Shown: positions 35,741 to 44,963, counted from the first letter of the stretch. The stretch is 64,000 nt of DNA from CAYONZ01 sp964405465 (GCA_964405465.1 CAYONZ010000003.1:80607-144606); one strand, 5' to 3'. The notes: generated by a model from the sequence alone, not told the origin. Numbers and translations: made by a program.

Positions 35741-36038
35741 ATTTGATTTTGTTGCTTCTTCTATTAACCCTTTGATACTCGCTTTGCAAAATCCTGTGAC
35801 CTTAATGTGAAGGCCATGAGGTCCAGGAATTTCTCAAGCTGGTTTCAGATTAAACATTTAACCAGTCTTAACGGAAGCTGGATTCTTATTGAATTGAAGC
35901 AAATTTGTCTCAATTCTCCGCTGACCACTCAGGTGAGCAGCAGCGTCTCTCCCTCAAATTTACCTAAAAAAAGTTGCCCATTTGTACGACAGCATGTTAA
36001 ACCAACCTAGCTCAAACTAATGTCACACCTTTCGAACT
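35741..36038. other. Region between the oxidoreductase gene and the rpsB leader
   Basis: About 300 bp with no convincing gene; the 67-codon frame at 35807-36010 lacks a ribosome site and coding character. A promoter for the rpsB operon should be here. A possible pair is TTGCCC near 35975 and TTAAAC 17 nt later, but the -10 match is poor. Confidence 0.4.
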
Positions 36039-36087
36039 CCACTGGTCCTCGTAAGAGGGTGGTTATGCGACGGAGCACCGCATGGCC
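36039..36087 (+). promoter_or_regulatory. Structured rpsB leader
   Basis: Two stem-loops precede rpsB. The first has TCCTC (36046-36050), tetraloop GTAA and GAGGG (36055-36059), with an outer CCAC/GTGG pairing. The second has GGTTATGCG (36061-36069), a 9-nt loop and CGCATGGCC (36079-36087), nine pairs including two G-U. The outer pairing of the first overlaps the second, so they may be alternative folds. S2 autoregulates through its leader in E. coli; that role here is inference. Confidence 0.5.
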
Positions 36088-36127
36088 GATCGAAGGGGCG
36101 GAAAAACCAGAAAAAAGGGGGAGCCAA

Positions 36128-37048
36128 ATGGCCCAAATTACTATGAAAGAGATGTTGGACGCGGGCGTTCACTTCGGACACCAAACTCAGCGATGGAATC
36201 CAAAAATGAAGCCTTACGTGTTCACAGCGCGTGGTGGTATTCACATTATCGATCTTCAAAAAACCGTTGAAGCGGCTAAAGCTGCCGCAGATTTCGTAAA
36301 GTCAGTTGCCGCAGAGGGTGGAAAAGCTATTTTTGTTGGAACCAAAAAACAAGCTGTAGAACCAATCCAAGAGTCGGCTCAAAAATGTAACCAGTACTAT
36401 GTTACTAAGCGCTGGTTGGGCGGAATGCTAACCAACTTCACAACAATCAAAGCAAGTATTGATCGTCTTAAAAAAATTGAGCAAATGCGTGAAAAGGGCG
36501 AGCTTGAGCTTTTCTCAAAAAAAGAACGCGCTGGAATCGAAAAAGAGTCGCTTCGCCTAACTGACTATCTCGACGGTATCAAAACCATGAAAGAGGCCCC
36601 GTCAGTTATGTTTGTTGTTGATCTTAATAAAGAACACATTGCCGTAGCAGAAGCAAAACGCCTTGGTATACCAGTGGTCGGTATTGCGGACACAAACGTA
36701 GATCCTGAGTTGATTGATTACCCAATTCCAGGAAATGATGATGCGATTCGTTCAATCAAATTGTTCTCGAACCTAGTTGCTGAAGCCTTCCTTGAAGGAG
36801 CAAAAATTTACGAACAAAAGCTTCGTGAAAAAACTGATAAAGCATCTGACAACGACAAAGATGCCGCAGCAGAAGCCGCTCCAGCACAAAAAAGAGAGCG
36901 CACAGAAAAAGGTCCTAAAAAAGCAGGTGGCCCGGCTGTGGTTAAAACAAATAAGACTCGTAAGCTAGTTGCAGCAGGCATGGCTGACGAAGTTGAAATC
37001 GCGCAAGAACTTGAAGAAGCGGTCGCTTCAAAAGAAGACAATAACTAG
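36128..37048 (+). CDS. rpsB: 30S ribosomal protein S2
   Basis: 306 residues; most S2 proteins have 230-260. The ATG follows GGGGGAG by 4 nt; the frame further upstream is leader. The core begins ITMKEMLDAGVHFGHQTQRW and includes FTARGGIHIIDLQKT, FVGTKKQA and WLGGMLTNF. From about residue 230 there is a Lys/Ala/Glu-rich extension of about 70 residues (EKTDKASDNDKDAAAEAAP) that should protrude from the ribosome surface. First gene of rpsB-tsf-pyrH-frr-uppS-cdsA. Confidence 0.97.
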   Translation: MAQITMKEMLDAGVHFGHQTQRWNPKMKPYVFTARGGIHIIDLQKTVEAAKAAADFVKSVAAEGGKAIFVGTKKQAVEPIQESAQKCNQYYVTKRWLGGMLTNFTTIKASIDRLKKIEQMREKGELELFSKKERAGIEKESLRLTDYLDGIKTMKEAPSVMFVVDLNKEHIAVAEAKRLGIPVVGIADTNVDPELIDYPIPGNDDAIRSIKLFSNLVAEAFLEGAKIYEQKLREKTDKASDNDKDAAAEAAPAQKRERTEKGPKKAGGPAVVKTNKTRKLVAAGMADEVEIAQELEEAVASKEDNN

Positions 37049-37061
37049 AATAACTTCCTAA

Positions 37062-37092
37062 GGCATCGGAACCCCGGTGCCTTTTTATTTTT
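37062..37092 (+). terminator. Intrinsic terminator/attenuator between rpsB and tsf
   Basis: Arms GGCATCGG (37062-37069) and CCGGTGCC (37074-37081), loop AACC, then TTTTTATTTTT. It should limit read-through so that S2 is made in excess over EF-Ts; an rpsB-tsf attenuator is known in E. coli. Confidence 0.85.
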
Positions 37093-37113
37093 CGAAAACG
37101 AGAGGGGATTTGT

Positions 37114-37764
37114 ATGGCTATTACTGCCGCAATGGTAAAAGAGCTACGTGATAAAACAAATGCGGGAATGCTTGATTGCAAAAAAGCACTCGAAGAATGT
37201 GGTGCCAACTTTGAACAAGCCGTTGATTGGTTGAGAAAAAAAGGCCTCAGTTCTGCAGCAAAGAAAACAGGACGATTGGCTTCAGAAGGTGTGATTGAAG
37301 CATACATTCACGGTGAAGGTCGAATCGGCGTATTACTCGAGGTTAACTCAGAAACAGATTTCGTCGCCCGTAACGAGGCATTTCGCGCATTCGTACGCGA
37401 CATTGCGCTTCACATTGCTGCAGCCAATCCTGTGTCTGTATCATCTGCCGATGTCCCTGCTGAAATGGTAAATCGTGAACGCGAAGTCCTCATCGGCAAG
37501 AACAAAGAATCTGGAAAAAAACCTGAAATGATTGAAAAAATCGTTGAGGGGCAAATAAAAAAATGGTTTGCAGAAAATTGCCTTCTTGAGCAGCCTTTTG
37601 TTAAAAATCCTGACATCACTGTTGGGGATTACTTGAAGGATGTTATTGCCAAAATTGGTGAAAACATCGTTGTTCGCCGTTTTGTACGATACGAGCTTGG
37701 TGAAGGTCTTGAAAAACGACAGGACAACTTCGCAGAAGAAGTTGCAGCACAAGTAAAAGGGTAA
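37114..37764 (+). CDS. tsf: Elongation factor Ts
   Basis: 216 residues, the short form (E. coli 283). It has the UBA-like N-terminus VKELRDKTNAGMLDCKKALE and the core VNSETDFVARNEAF, which drives nucleotide exchange on EF-Tu. GAGAGGGGA precedes the ATG. It follows the rpsB terminator and precedes pyrH by 4 nt. Confidence 0.96.
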   Translation: MAITAAMVKELRDKTNAGMLDCKKALEECGANFEQAVDWLRKKGLSSAAKKTGRLASEGVIEAYIHGEGRIGVLLEVNSETDFVARNEAFRAFVRDIALHIAAANPVSVSSADVPAEMVNREREVLIGKNKESGKKPEMIEKIVEGQIKKWFAENCLLEQPFVKNPDITVGDYLKDVIAKIGENIVVRRFVRYELGEGLEKRQDNFAEEVAAQVKG

Positions 37765-37768
37765 TCAA

Positions 37769-38482
37769 TTGGGTAATCCAAAATATAAACGTATTTTGTT
37801 AAAATTGAGTGGTGAAGCCTTGGCTGGCGACCAAGGTTACGGAATTAACACCACAGTCATTAGTCAAATCGCAGAAGGTGTAGCTGTTGCCCACAAAACC
37901 GGTGTCGAAATTGGGATTGTGATTGGCGGCGGCAACATTTTCAGAGGGGTTGCTGCCTCTGCAAATGGTATGGATAGAGCCAGCTCTGATTACATGGGAA
38001 TGCTTGCAACATGTATCAATGCACTAGCATTACAAGATGCCCTAGAAAAAGCTAATGTCTATACCCGAGTTCAATCAGCAATCGATATGGCCGAAATAGC
38101 CGAGCCATATATTCGAAGACGTGCAATTCGCCATTTAGAGAAAAAACGTGTAGTTATTTTTGCCGCAGGAACCGGTAATCCCTACTTTACGACCGATACT
38201 GCCGCTGCATTAAGAGCCATGGAGATCGATGCGGAAGTCATTATGAAGGCCACTAAGGTAAATGGCTTTTATGACAAAGATCCCGTAAAACATTCTGATG
38301 CTGTCATGTTTGATGAACTTTCATACATCGAGGTACTCAATCGAAGACTCAATGTCATGGACTCCACAGCGATTAGTCTTTGTATGGACAATTCATTACC
38401 AATAATTACTTTTAACCTAAAGGACCCCAATAATATATTTCGTGTTGTAATGGGCGAAAAAGTTGGAACACTAGTAAAGTAA
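37769..38482 (+). CDS. pyrH: Uridylate kinase
   Basis: 237 residues. YKRILLKLSGEALAGDQGYG at the N-terminus, IGGGNIFRG and GTGNPYFTTDTAAALRA are the amino-acid-kinase family landmarks. It phosphorylates UMP to UDP. TTG start, 4 nt after tsf, with AAAAGGG upstream. The rare start may lower its expression relative to the translation-factor genes. Confidence 0.96.
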   Translation: MGNPKYKRILLKLSGEALAGDQGYGINTTVISQIAEGVAVAHKTGVEIGIVIGGGNIFRGVAASANGMDRASSDYMGMLATCINALALQDALEKANVYTRVQSAIDMAEIAEPYIRRRAIRHLEKKRVVIFAAGTGNPYFTTDTAAALRAMEIDAEVIMKATKVNGFYDKDPVKHSDAVMFDELSYIEVLNRRLNVMDSTAISLCMDNSLPIITFNLKDPNNIFRVVMGEKVGTLVK

Positions 38483-38496
38483 TCCAGGAGAATTTC

Positions 38497-39054
38497 ATGG
38501 TAAACGAGATCAAAAGCACTGCTAAAGATGGAATGGAAAAGGCGCTTGTAGCCTTGGCAAATGAACTTAAAAAGATTCGAACAGGTCGGGCAAATGTGTC
38601 AATGGTGGATAACGTAAAGGTGAATTATTACGGCACTCTCACTCCACTTAGTCAGGTTGGATCGGTTTCAACTCCCGATGCAAAAACAATCCTGATCAGC
38701 CCTTGGGAGTCTTCACTGCTCAAAGAGATTGAAGCTGGGATTTTGAAAAGCGATGTCGGTATGAGCCCAGTTAACGACGGAAAAGTCATTCGCCTGAAAG
38801 TACCTGAACTAACTGAGCAACGTCGAAAAGACTTGGTGAAATCAATGAAGAAACATGTCGAGGACGCTAAAGTTGCGGTTCGAATGGTTCGCAGAGATGC
38901 AAACGACCATCTAAAAACAGCATTGAAAGACAAAAAGATTTCCGAGGACGAGAACAAACGCATTCAAGAGGATGTCCAAAAACAAACAGATCAGTATATT
39001 GAGAAAGTCGACAAAATGGCTGCCGACAAAGAAAAAGACCTAATGACCTTCTAA
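38497..39054 (+). CDS. frr: Ribosome recycling factor
   Basis: 185 residues, standard length. LKKIRTGRANVSMVDNVKVN and VRMVRRDANDHLK are family signatures. It splits post-termination ribosomes with EF-G. CCAGGAG lies 7 nt upstream of the ATG. Confidence 0.97.
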   Translation: MVNEIKSTAKDGMEKALVALANELKKIRTGRANVSMVDNVKVNYYGTLTPLSQVGSVSTPDAKTILISPWESSLLKEIEAGILKSDVGMSPVNDGKVIRLKVPELTEQRRKDLVKSMKKHVEDAKVAVRMVRRDANDHLKTALKDKKISEDENKRIQEDVQKQTDQYIEKVDKMAADKEKDLMTF

Positions 39055-39070
39055 GTTTTTGGAGCATTTC

Positions 39071-39802
39071 TTGGATTTACCTCAACACCTCGCAATTATA
39101 ATGGATGGCAATGGTCGATGGGCACAAAAGCTTGGTCGCCCCAGGACATTTGGTCATCTGCGAGGCGCACGGATCGCAAAGAAGGTAATTGAGACTTGCG
39201 CCGAAATGGGTGTGAAGCGGCTTACACTTTATGCTTTCAGTACCGAGAATTGGTTACGCCCTGAATCTGAAGTTAGCTTTTTAATGAGCCTACTTGGTCG
39301 ACACTTAAATCGTGAGCGGGCCAATCTAATGAAAAATAAAATTCGCTTTTCGACAATTGGAGATCTTAGCAGATTGCCGACTTCCGTTGTCAAAGAGGTG
39401 GAAAAAACTGTCTCAGCCACTGAAAATTGTTCTGGAATGGAACTCGTGTTTGCCCTTAGCTATGGCGGACGGCAAGAGATCACAGATGCCGTACGCGCAA
39501 TTGCATCGTCTGTCAAAAATGGATCTCTTGATTTAGATCAGATTTCGGAATCCCTTGTCTCGCATTCTTTGCAATGTAACATGGACGTAGATTTGATGAT
39601 TCGCACAAGCGGCGAGTGTCGCCTTAGCGGATTCCTGCCTTGGCAATCGACATATGCCGAACTTTATTTTACGCAAACTCTTTGGCCAGACTTTTCTGTT
39701 GATGAACTGTGGAGAGCATTTGAGTTTTACTCTTCTCGCCAACGTCGGTTCGGGAAAACCTCTTCCCAAGTCGAGGCGTCTCTGACACAATCTCAATTGT
39801 GA
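39071..39802 (+). CDS. uppS: Undecaprenyl diphosphate synthase
   Basis: 243 residues from the TTG at 39071, which has GGAG 6 nt upstream; the in-frame TTG at 39059 overlaps that site. IIMDGNGRWAQKLGRPR carries the catalytic Asp, and LMIRTSGECRLSGFLPWQST the second conserved block. It makes the C55 lipid carrier for peptidoglycan from the isoprenoids provided by ispA. cdsA overlaps its stop as GTGA. Confidence 0.95.
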   Translation: MDLPQHLAIIMDGNGRWAQKLGRPRTFGHLRGARIAKKVIETCAEMGVKRLTLYAFSTENWLRPESEVSFLMSLLGRHLNRERANLMKNKIRFSTIGDLSRLPTSVVKEVEKTVSATENCSGMELVFALSYGGRQEITDAVRAIASSVKNGSLDLDQISESLVSHSLQCNMDVDLMIRTSGECRLSGFLPWQSTYAELYFTQTLWPDFSVDELWRAFEFYSSRQRRFGKTSSQVEASLTQSQL

Positions 39803-40614
39803 GATTAAGATTATTTTCAGCATTAGTAGCTTTGATTTTACTTGGCTTTGCAACTTGGGTCGGCGGACCAAGTGGTCTGTTAGCTATTGCACTCTTAGTT
39901 GTAATGGGTGCATCTTATGAATACTCAAGATTAGTATTCAACTCTCCCGGAAAGTCTCAGTTTCTCACTTGGATTTTTATGGGTATCAATGGGATGGTTT
40001 TAAGTGTTGGAGTCCTGAGCTTCAATCTACTGTCTGTCATTTTTGCGACACTCATTGTATTGATTTTTGTGGTGTCACTTCTTGCCGTTCAAACAGAAGA
40101 AGACCTGGCCCCTATGCTTAAGTTTCAATCAACGGCTGCACTTGGGGTCGTGTATTGTGGTATTTTTCCAGTTTTTGCGATTCGGTTACTTTTAGTCCAT
40201 CATGCATTTGTTTTCTTTTTTGGCCTTCTAGCGATTGTTTTTTCCGGGGATACCCTTGCTTATTTGACAGGACGTTTTTGGGGTCGGCATCGTCTACTTA
40301 GTCCAGTGTCTCCCAAAAAGACCGTTGAGGGTGCCATTGGGGGTCTTGTCGGATCGGCCCTGTCTGGTGGTGCACTTTCTTACTTTCTCTCCGGACCAAC
40401 AAACATCTATTTGCTGGTCGGGGTGGGACTGTTGACAGGAATGGCTGCGCAATTTGGAGATCTTTTTGAGTCGCTTCTCAAAAGAGTAGCCAAGGTTAAG
40501 GATTCGGGATCCATTATGCCGGGACACGGAGGATTGCTTGATAGAATCGACGGAGTCTATTTCGGCGCCCCAATCTTTTACCTGCTTCTAAATCTTCTCA
40601 ATTTTCTCAACTGA
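39799..40614 (+). CDS. cdsA: Phosphatidate cytidylyltransferase
   Basis: 271 residues, about seven or eight membrane helices. The C-terminal signature KVKDSGSIMPGHGGLLDRID includes the metal-binding residues. It makes CDP-diacylglycerol. GTG start coupled to uppS. dxr, which commonly follows in proteobacteria, is absent; 180 bp of non-coding DNA lie before rseP. Confidence 0.95.
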   Translation: MRLRLFSALVALILLGFATWVGGPSGLLAIALLVVMGASYEYSRLVFNSPGKSQFLTWIFMGINGMVLSVGVLSFNLLSVIFATLIVLIFVVSLLAVQTEEDLAPMLKFQSTAALGVVYCGIFPVFAIRLLLVHHAFVFFFGLLAIVFSGDTLAYLTGRFWGRHRLLSPVSPKKTVEGAIGGLVGSALSGGALSYFLSGPTNIYLLVGVGLLTGMAAQFGDLFESLLKRVAKVKDSGSIMPGHGGLLDRIDGVYFGAPIFYLLLNLLNFLN

Positions 40615-40794
40615 ACCCACCGACCTCAAAGTAGATAAACTTCATGATATTCCAGACCACTGCTATAGGCTGTCATTTTTCTCGACACAGGACCAGAATT
40701 GCTCACATGTTTAGGAGCACCACACAAATACAGGATTGAATTTAACAAAAAATAGATGGCTGAACTCCACGCAAATCTTTAGAATTAAGGAACT

Positions 40795-42513
40795 ATGGAA
40801 ATATTCAGTTCAATCATTCAAAAAATTTCTTCAATGGCACCAAACGCAGTATCTGCAATTCTCCCGATGATCATCTTGTTGGGTCTCTTGATCTTTGTTC
40901 ATGAGATGGGACACTTTTTGGTAGCCAAATATAACAACGTGAAAGTTGAAACCTTCAGTCTTGGATTTGGCCCCAAAATATTTCAATTCACGAGAGGCGG
41001 TACAGTCTACGCAATTTCGGCTCTACCGCTCGGCGGTTATGTCAAAATGTATGGTGATGATCCAACAGCCGACATTCCCCCTGAAATGCGAGCCGTGTCT
41101 TTCACGCATAAACCAGTGGGACAGAGAATCGCCGTTGTTTTGGCTGGCCCCTTGATGAACTTCTTTTTTGCAGTGCTTGTATTTATGATCATCGCTTTTG
41201 TCGGGGAACCAACTCTTAAACCTGTTTTAGGAGACATTGAACCAACATCAACTGCAGCCAAGATGGGTTTTCGCTCGGGCGATCGAATTGTATCTATCGA
41301 TAGCAAAACCATAGAGACATGGGATGAAATGGCGACAGCGTTGGATGAAAAAGTGGGTTCACAAATACCCGTGGAAGTCGAAAGAGAGTCATTCAACAGC
41401 AGTCCAACTAAAACAACTGAACGAATCATGGCTTCACCAATTTTAGCTGCAAATAAAAATGTTTTGGCTTGGAAAAAACAGATTGGTGATATTGACGGTT
41501 TGACCTATTTTTCGAGGGCAAGTGTTGTGGGAGTTATCGAATCATCGTTGGCCTTTAAGGCAGGGCTTCGCACGGGCGATGTTGTGGTTGCTGTGGACGG
41601 TGTTGCAATCGAAAAGTGGAGACAGCTTGAGGGCATTGTTGCCTCCTCAATCGAAAAGAAAATTTCAAAAATATCACTGACGGTTCTGAGAGACGCCGGA
41701 CCAAGCAAAGATCCGATCAAGAACGACATTTCCGTAGAGGTTTCATCGATAAAACCCACACCAATCGATATCTTATCGCAAATTGGCATCGAGAATCCAA
41801 GTCTCTATTTGGCTGGCATTGAGGCTAATTCACCTGCTGACAAAAGCGGTCTTAAAAAGGGAGACAAACTTCTTTCAATTAATGGTGAAGTGATTGCAAG
41901 TTTCGATACTATAGCCAATCGAGTGAAGAACTTTAAAGCAGAAAATGGACCATTCAAACTTGAGGTACTTCGAAATTCTAAGGTGGAAAAAATTGAAGTG
42001 AGCCCAAGAATCAAGGAGCGCACAAGCCCTCTTGGAAAAGATGAAAAAAAATATGAAATTGGAATTCAGCCTTTGATAATGGATGCTCCACCCGCAACGT
42101 TCAAGCGATCAACCGCAAATCCTTTTCTCGCTCTCGAGCACGGTTTTTCGCAGACCCTCAAATGGTCAGGAATTACGGTGATGAGTTTTGTTCGCCTCAT
42201 ACAGGCAGAAGTTTCTGCAAAAAATATTGGAGGATTTATTTCGATTGGCCAAATGGCTAAAAAATCGTGGGACTCGGGTCTTTCGCAGTTTCTGCATGTC
42301 ATGGGTATTATTTCAATTAACCTATTTATCATCAATTTGTTTCCAGTACCGGTTCTGGATGGCGGACATCTTCTGTTTTTTTCAATCGAAGCACTTAGAG
42401 GCGCTCCGTTGAGTATGCGAAAAATGGAAATCGCTCAGCAAATTGGTTTGATCTTACTTCTTGGCTTAATGGTATTTGCTTTGTTTAACGACGTTACGCG
42501 AATTTTTAGTTAA
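40795..42513 (+). CDS. rseP: RseP-type site-2 protease with three PDZ domains
   Basis: 572 residues (E. coli 450). Zinc motif HEMGH at about residue 36 within FVHEMGHFLVAKY, and the second active-site motif PVPVLDGGHLL at about 517. Between the first helices and the C-terminal helices are three PDZ-like modules: about 145-200 (AAKMGFRSGDRIVSID), 245-300 (AFKAGLRTGDVVVAVDG) and 345-405 (PADKSGLKKGDKLLSING). E. coli has two. It cleaves membrane-embedded anti-sigma factors or signal peptides. AAGGA lies close to the ATG. Confidence 0.94.
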   Translation: MEIFSSIIQKISSMAPNAVSAILPMIILLGLLIFVHEMGHFLVAKYNNVKVETFSLGFGPKIFQFTRGGTVYAISALPLGGYVKMYGDDPTADIPPEMRAVSFTHKPVGQRIAVVLAGPLMNFFFAVLVFMIIAFVGEPTLKPVLGDIEPTSTAAKMGFRSGDRIVSIDSKTIETWDEMATALDEKVGSQIPVEVERESFNSSPTKTTERIMASPILAANKNVLAWKKQIGDIDGLTYFSRASVVGVIESSLAFKAGLRTGDVVVAVDGVAIEKWRQLEGIVASSIEKKISKISLTVLRDAGPSKDPIKNDISVEVSSIKPTPIDILSQIGIENPSLYLAGIEANSPADKSGLKKGDKLLSINGEVIASFDTIANRVKNFKAENGPFKLEVLRNSKVEKIEVSPRIKERTSPLGKDEKKYEIGIQPLIMDAPPATFKRSTANPFLALEHGFSQTLKWSGITVMSFVRLIQAEVSAKNIGGFISIGQMAKKSWDSGLSQFLHVMGIISINLFIINLFPVPVLDGGHLLFFSIEALRGAPLSMRKMEIAQQIGLILLLGLMVFALFNDVTRIFS

Positions 42514-43230
42514 ATGAAACTACTAGCAATTGAGACCTCATCTGATTTTGGCAGCGTCGCTTTACTTGGTGACGCAGGAATAATCGGCGAGGTCTCATGG
42601 TGTAGAGAGAAGTCTCATAGCGAGCTTCTTTCAATGAAGATTGCACATCTATTAGAAACCTACTCTCAGGACCTATCAAAAATTACCAATCTGACTGTTG
42701 GAATTGGACCAGGAAGTTTTACTGGCATTCGTGTCGCGGTAAATGCTGCACGCACCCTGAGTTATGCGCTGAATATCCCATGCTCGCCTTTCTCCACACA
42801 TGAAGTGCTTACATTCGCCAATGGAATGCATAAAGAGCCAATTCTCTCATTGGTCCCTGCACATCGAAATTTGGTCTATGTCTCAATTGGACGAATCAAT
42901 TCTCTCAATGAAATTGAAACTCTTTTTGCGCCGGCAGCAATTGAGATTGATCACCTTCCGGAACTCGTGAACTCACCAATGATCTGCGTTGGCGAGGGAT
43001 TTGGCGAGTGGAACGACGTGTTTGCTCCTGAACTTAGGGCCAATCTGCTTAGACCCAAAGGTTCAGTTGATGTCCCCAAAGCAAGTGTTCTCGCTCAAAT
43101 GGCTGTATTAAATATGCCCTCACGCCCGCCGATAGGCTGGAAATCGATCCAAGGCCTTTATATCCGCGGATCTGAAGCCGAAGAGAAGCTCAGAGATGGA
43201 ACTTTGCAACAACAAATAAAAATAGTTTAG
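42514..43230 (+). CDS. tsaB: tRNA threonylcarbamoyladenosine protein TsaB
   Basis: 238 residues, ASKHA fold. MKLLAIETSSDFGSVALLGD at the N-terminus and VGIGPGSFTGIRVAVNAART are diagnostic. It works with TsaD and TsaE in making t6A37 in tRNAs that read ANN codons. Starts directly at the end of rseP. Confidence 0.94.
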   Translation: MKLLAIETSSDFGSVALLGDAGIIGEVSWCREKSHSELLSMKIAHLLETYSQDLSKITNLTVGIGPGSFTGIRVAVNAARTLSYALNIPCSPFSTHEVLTFANGMHKEPILSLVPAHRNLVYVSIGRINSLNEIETLFAPAAIEIDHLPELVNSPMICVGEGFGEWNDVFAPELRANLLRPKGSVDVPKASVLAQMAVLNMPSRPPIGWKSIQGLYIRGSEAEEKLRDGTLQQQIKIV

Positions 43231-43234
43231 TAGC

Positions 43235-44209
43235 ATGATGCTTAATATGAATTATAAATCGACGGTTCACAGAAAAAATTCTCATGGCAACCTGGAGGGC
43301 TCTCAATTGTGGGCCATAGGTGGCGGTAAAGGCGGCATAGGCAAAAGCTTTATCAGCTCAAGTCTGGCGATTACCCTTGCCCGAATGGGCATTCCGGTGA
43401 CTTTGGTTGATCTAGATTTGGGAAGCGCCAATCTTCATACCAGTCTCGGCATTTCGCCTCCTCAAGCCAGCTTAACTGATTTCATTTCTCGCAGGGTCAG
43501 TCGATTACGAGAAGTGTCTGTTGCAACGACAATTCCAAACTTAAACTTCATTAGTGGCTTCAATGATGCACTCAATGTTGCTGATCTTAAAGGTACTGAG
43601 AAAGACCATCTTATTCATTCGCTCCGTTCGCTTTCGACTCCCTATGTGATTTTGGATTTGGGAGCAGGAACAGGAGAAAATACACTCGACTTTTTTCTTG
43701 AAGCAGATCGAAAGGTCGTAACAGTGGTCCCAGAGCCAACGAGCGTGGAAAATGCCTATCGATTTATCAAATCTGCATTTTACAGAAAACTTAAATCTCT
43801 TGAGTCACAATTTGGAATTGAATCCATAATTGACGCGGCAATGGATTCACATAACAACCTTGGGATAAAATCGCCCGCAGATTTGATTCGATTCATCAAA
43901 AGAACTAATCCCGAAGCCGGAAGTCAACTTGAGCAAAAAATTGCAGAGTTCCACTTGCACCTTCTACTTAATCAAATTCGAACAAGAGCAGATATCGATC
44001 TCGGACAATCAATGGTGAGTGTGTGTCGAAAATACTTTGGGGTCTCTGCTGATTATCTTGGGTATATCGATCACGACAATGCTGTATGGCAGTCACTACG
44101 TAAAAAACGTCCGTTGCTTATTGAGCATCCTTATAGCAGTATAGTTGGACAGTTCACTAACGTAACAAAGAACCTAATGAATACCGAGAGCTTTAAGGCT
44201 GTTGTATAA
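43235..44209 (+). CDS. MinD/ParA-family ATPase, FlhG-like
   Basis: 324 residues. Deviant Walker A GGGKGGIGKSFISSSLA (about 29-45), then DLDLGSANLHTSLG and Walker B VILDLGAGTGENTLDFF. The C-terminal region with a long helical insert (SLESQFGIESIIDAAMDSH) is like FlhG/YlxH proteins that place flagella or other polar structures. No flhF or flagellar gene is near; instead a J-like/HTH gene follows directly, as in other delta-type genomes (from memory). Start among three close Met codons is uncertain. Confidence 0.85.
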   Translation: MMLNMNYKSTVHRKNSHGNLEGSQLWAIGGGKGGIGKSFISSSLAITLARMGIPVTLVDLDLGSANLHTSLGISPPQASLTDFISRRVSRLREVSVATTIPNLNFISGFNDALNVADLKGTEKDHLIHSLRSLSTPYVILDLGAGTGENTLDFFLEADRKVVTVVPEPTSVENAYRFIKSAFYRKLKSLESQFGIESIIDAAMDSHNNLGIKSPADLIRFIKRTNPEAGSQLEQKIAEFHLHLLLNQIRTRADIDLGQSMVSVCRKYFGVSADYLGYIDHDNAVWQSLRKKRPLLIEHPYSSIVGQFTNVTKNLMNTESFKAVV

Positions 44210-44210
44210 T

Positions 44211-44963
44211 ATGAGTAACATTCGCAATGACACCAATTACTATGAGGTTCTAGAGGTTCCAGAAGATGCACCTCAGACTGAGGTGCATAGAGCATATCAA
44301 TTGGCAAAAGCGACCTACTCACAAGATAATCCTGCCCTATACAGTATGTTTAGTCCTGAAGAGGCCAGAGAACTTCTTCGACTTATTGAAGAGGCCTACT
44401 CGGTTTTGGGAAATCCTGGATTGAGAAAGCAATACGATCTAGGATTGCGACGCCTTCAAAGCCCAGCAAGCGCACAACAAAATTATATCAACTCCAATCC
44501 AAGGCCCGCTGATTCTGCTGCTGCTCAACGTACACCGATTTCAAATCTTTCAGAGGCCTCAACAAGTGGTCAACGTCAAATCCGTTCGAGTGATGCCAGT
44601 GAAGATGTTGTAATTATCAAAAAAAATGTGACCGACACAGCAAATGGAAATGGCCGAACCGCAATCAGTAATTATCATATCGATGCAAAGCTCGAAGTCG
44701 AAATTGGTGCTCAAGTTGAGTGTGATGGCGCTTTTTTGCAAAAGGTTCGCCTATATAAGAATATTCCGCTTGAACGTTTGAGCGAGAACACCAGGATTGG
44801 TAAAACCTATCTACTTGCACTTGAGGCTAACGATTACAAGTCCTTGCCAGCTCCAGTTTTTACTCGCGGTTTTGTAATTCAAGTCGCAAAAGTATTTGGA
44901 CTTGATGAAAACAAAGTGGCTACGTCGTACATGAATCTTTATAAGGCAAAACTTGGAAAATAA
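44211..44963 (+). CDS. J-like domain fused to RodZ-type helix-turn-helix
   Basis: 250 residues. The N-terminal part (about 8-75) follows a J-domain (NYYEVLEVPEDAPQTEVHRA, then LLRLIEEAYSVLGNPGLRKQ), but the HPD tripeptide needed to stimulate DnaK is missing (TYSQDNPALYS). A Ser/Ala-rich linker follows, then a RodZ-type HTH at about 178-245 (FLQKVRLYKNIPLERLSENT, then KTYLLALEANDYKSLPAPVF). No membrane helix is present, unlike RodZ. ATG two nt after the FlhG-like stop, so they are co-translated. A role in DNA binding or in positioning together with the ATPase is inference. Confidence 0.82.
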   Translation: MSNIRNDTNYYEVLEVPEDAPQTEVHRAYQLAKATYSQDNPALYSMFSPEEARELLRLIEEAYSVLGNPGLRKQYDLGLRRLQSPASAQQNYINSNPRPADSAAAQRTPISNLSEASTSGQRQIRSSDASEDVVIIKKNVTDTANGNGRTAISNYHIDAKLEVEIGAQVECDGAFLQKVRLYKNIPLERLSENTRIGKTYLLALEANDYKSLPAPVFTRGFVIQVAKVFGLDENKVATSYMNLYKAKLGK

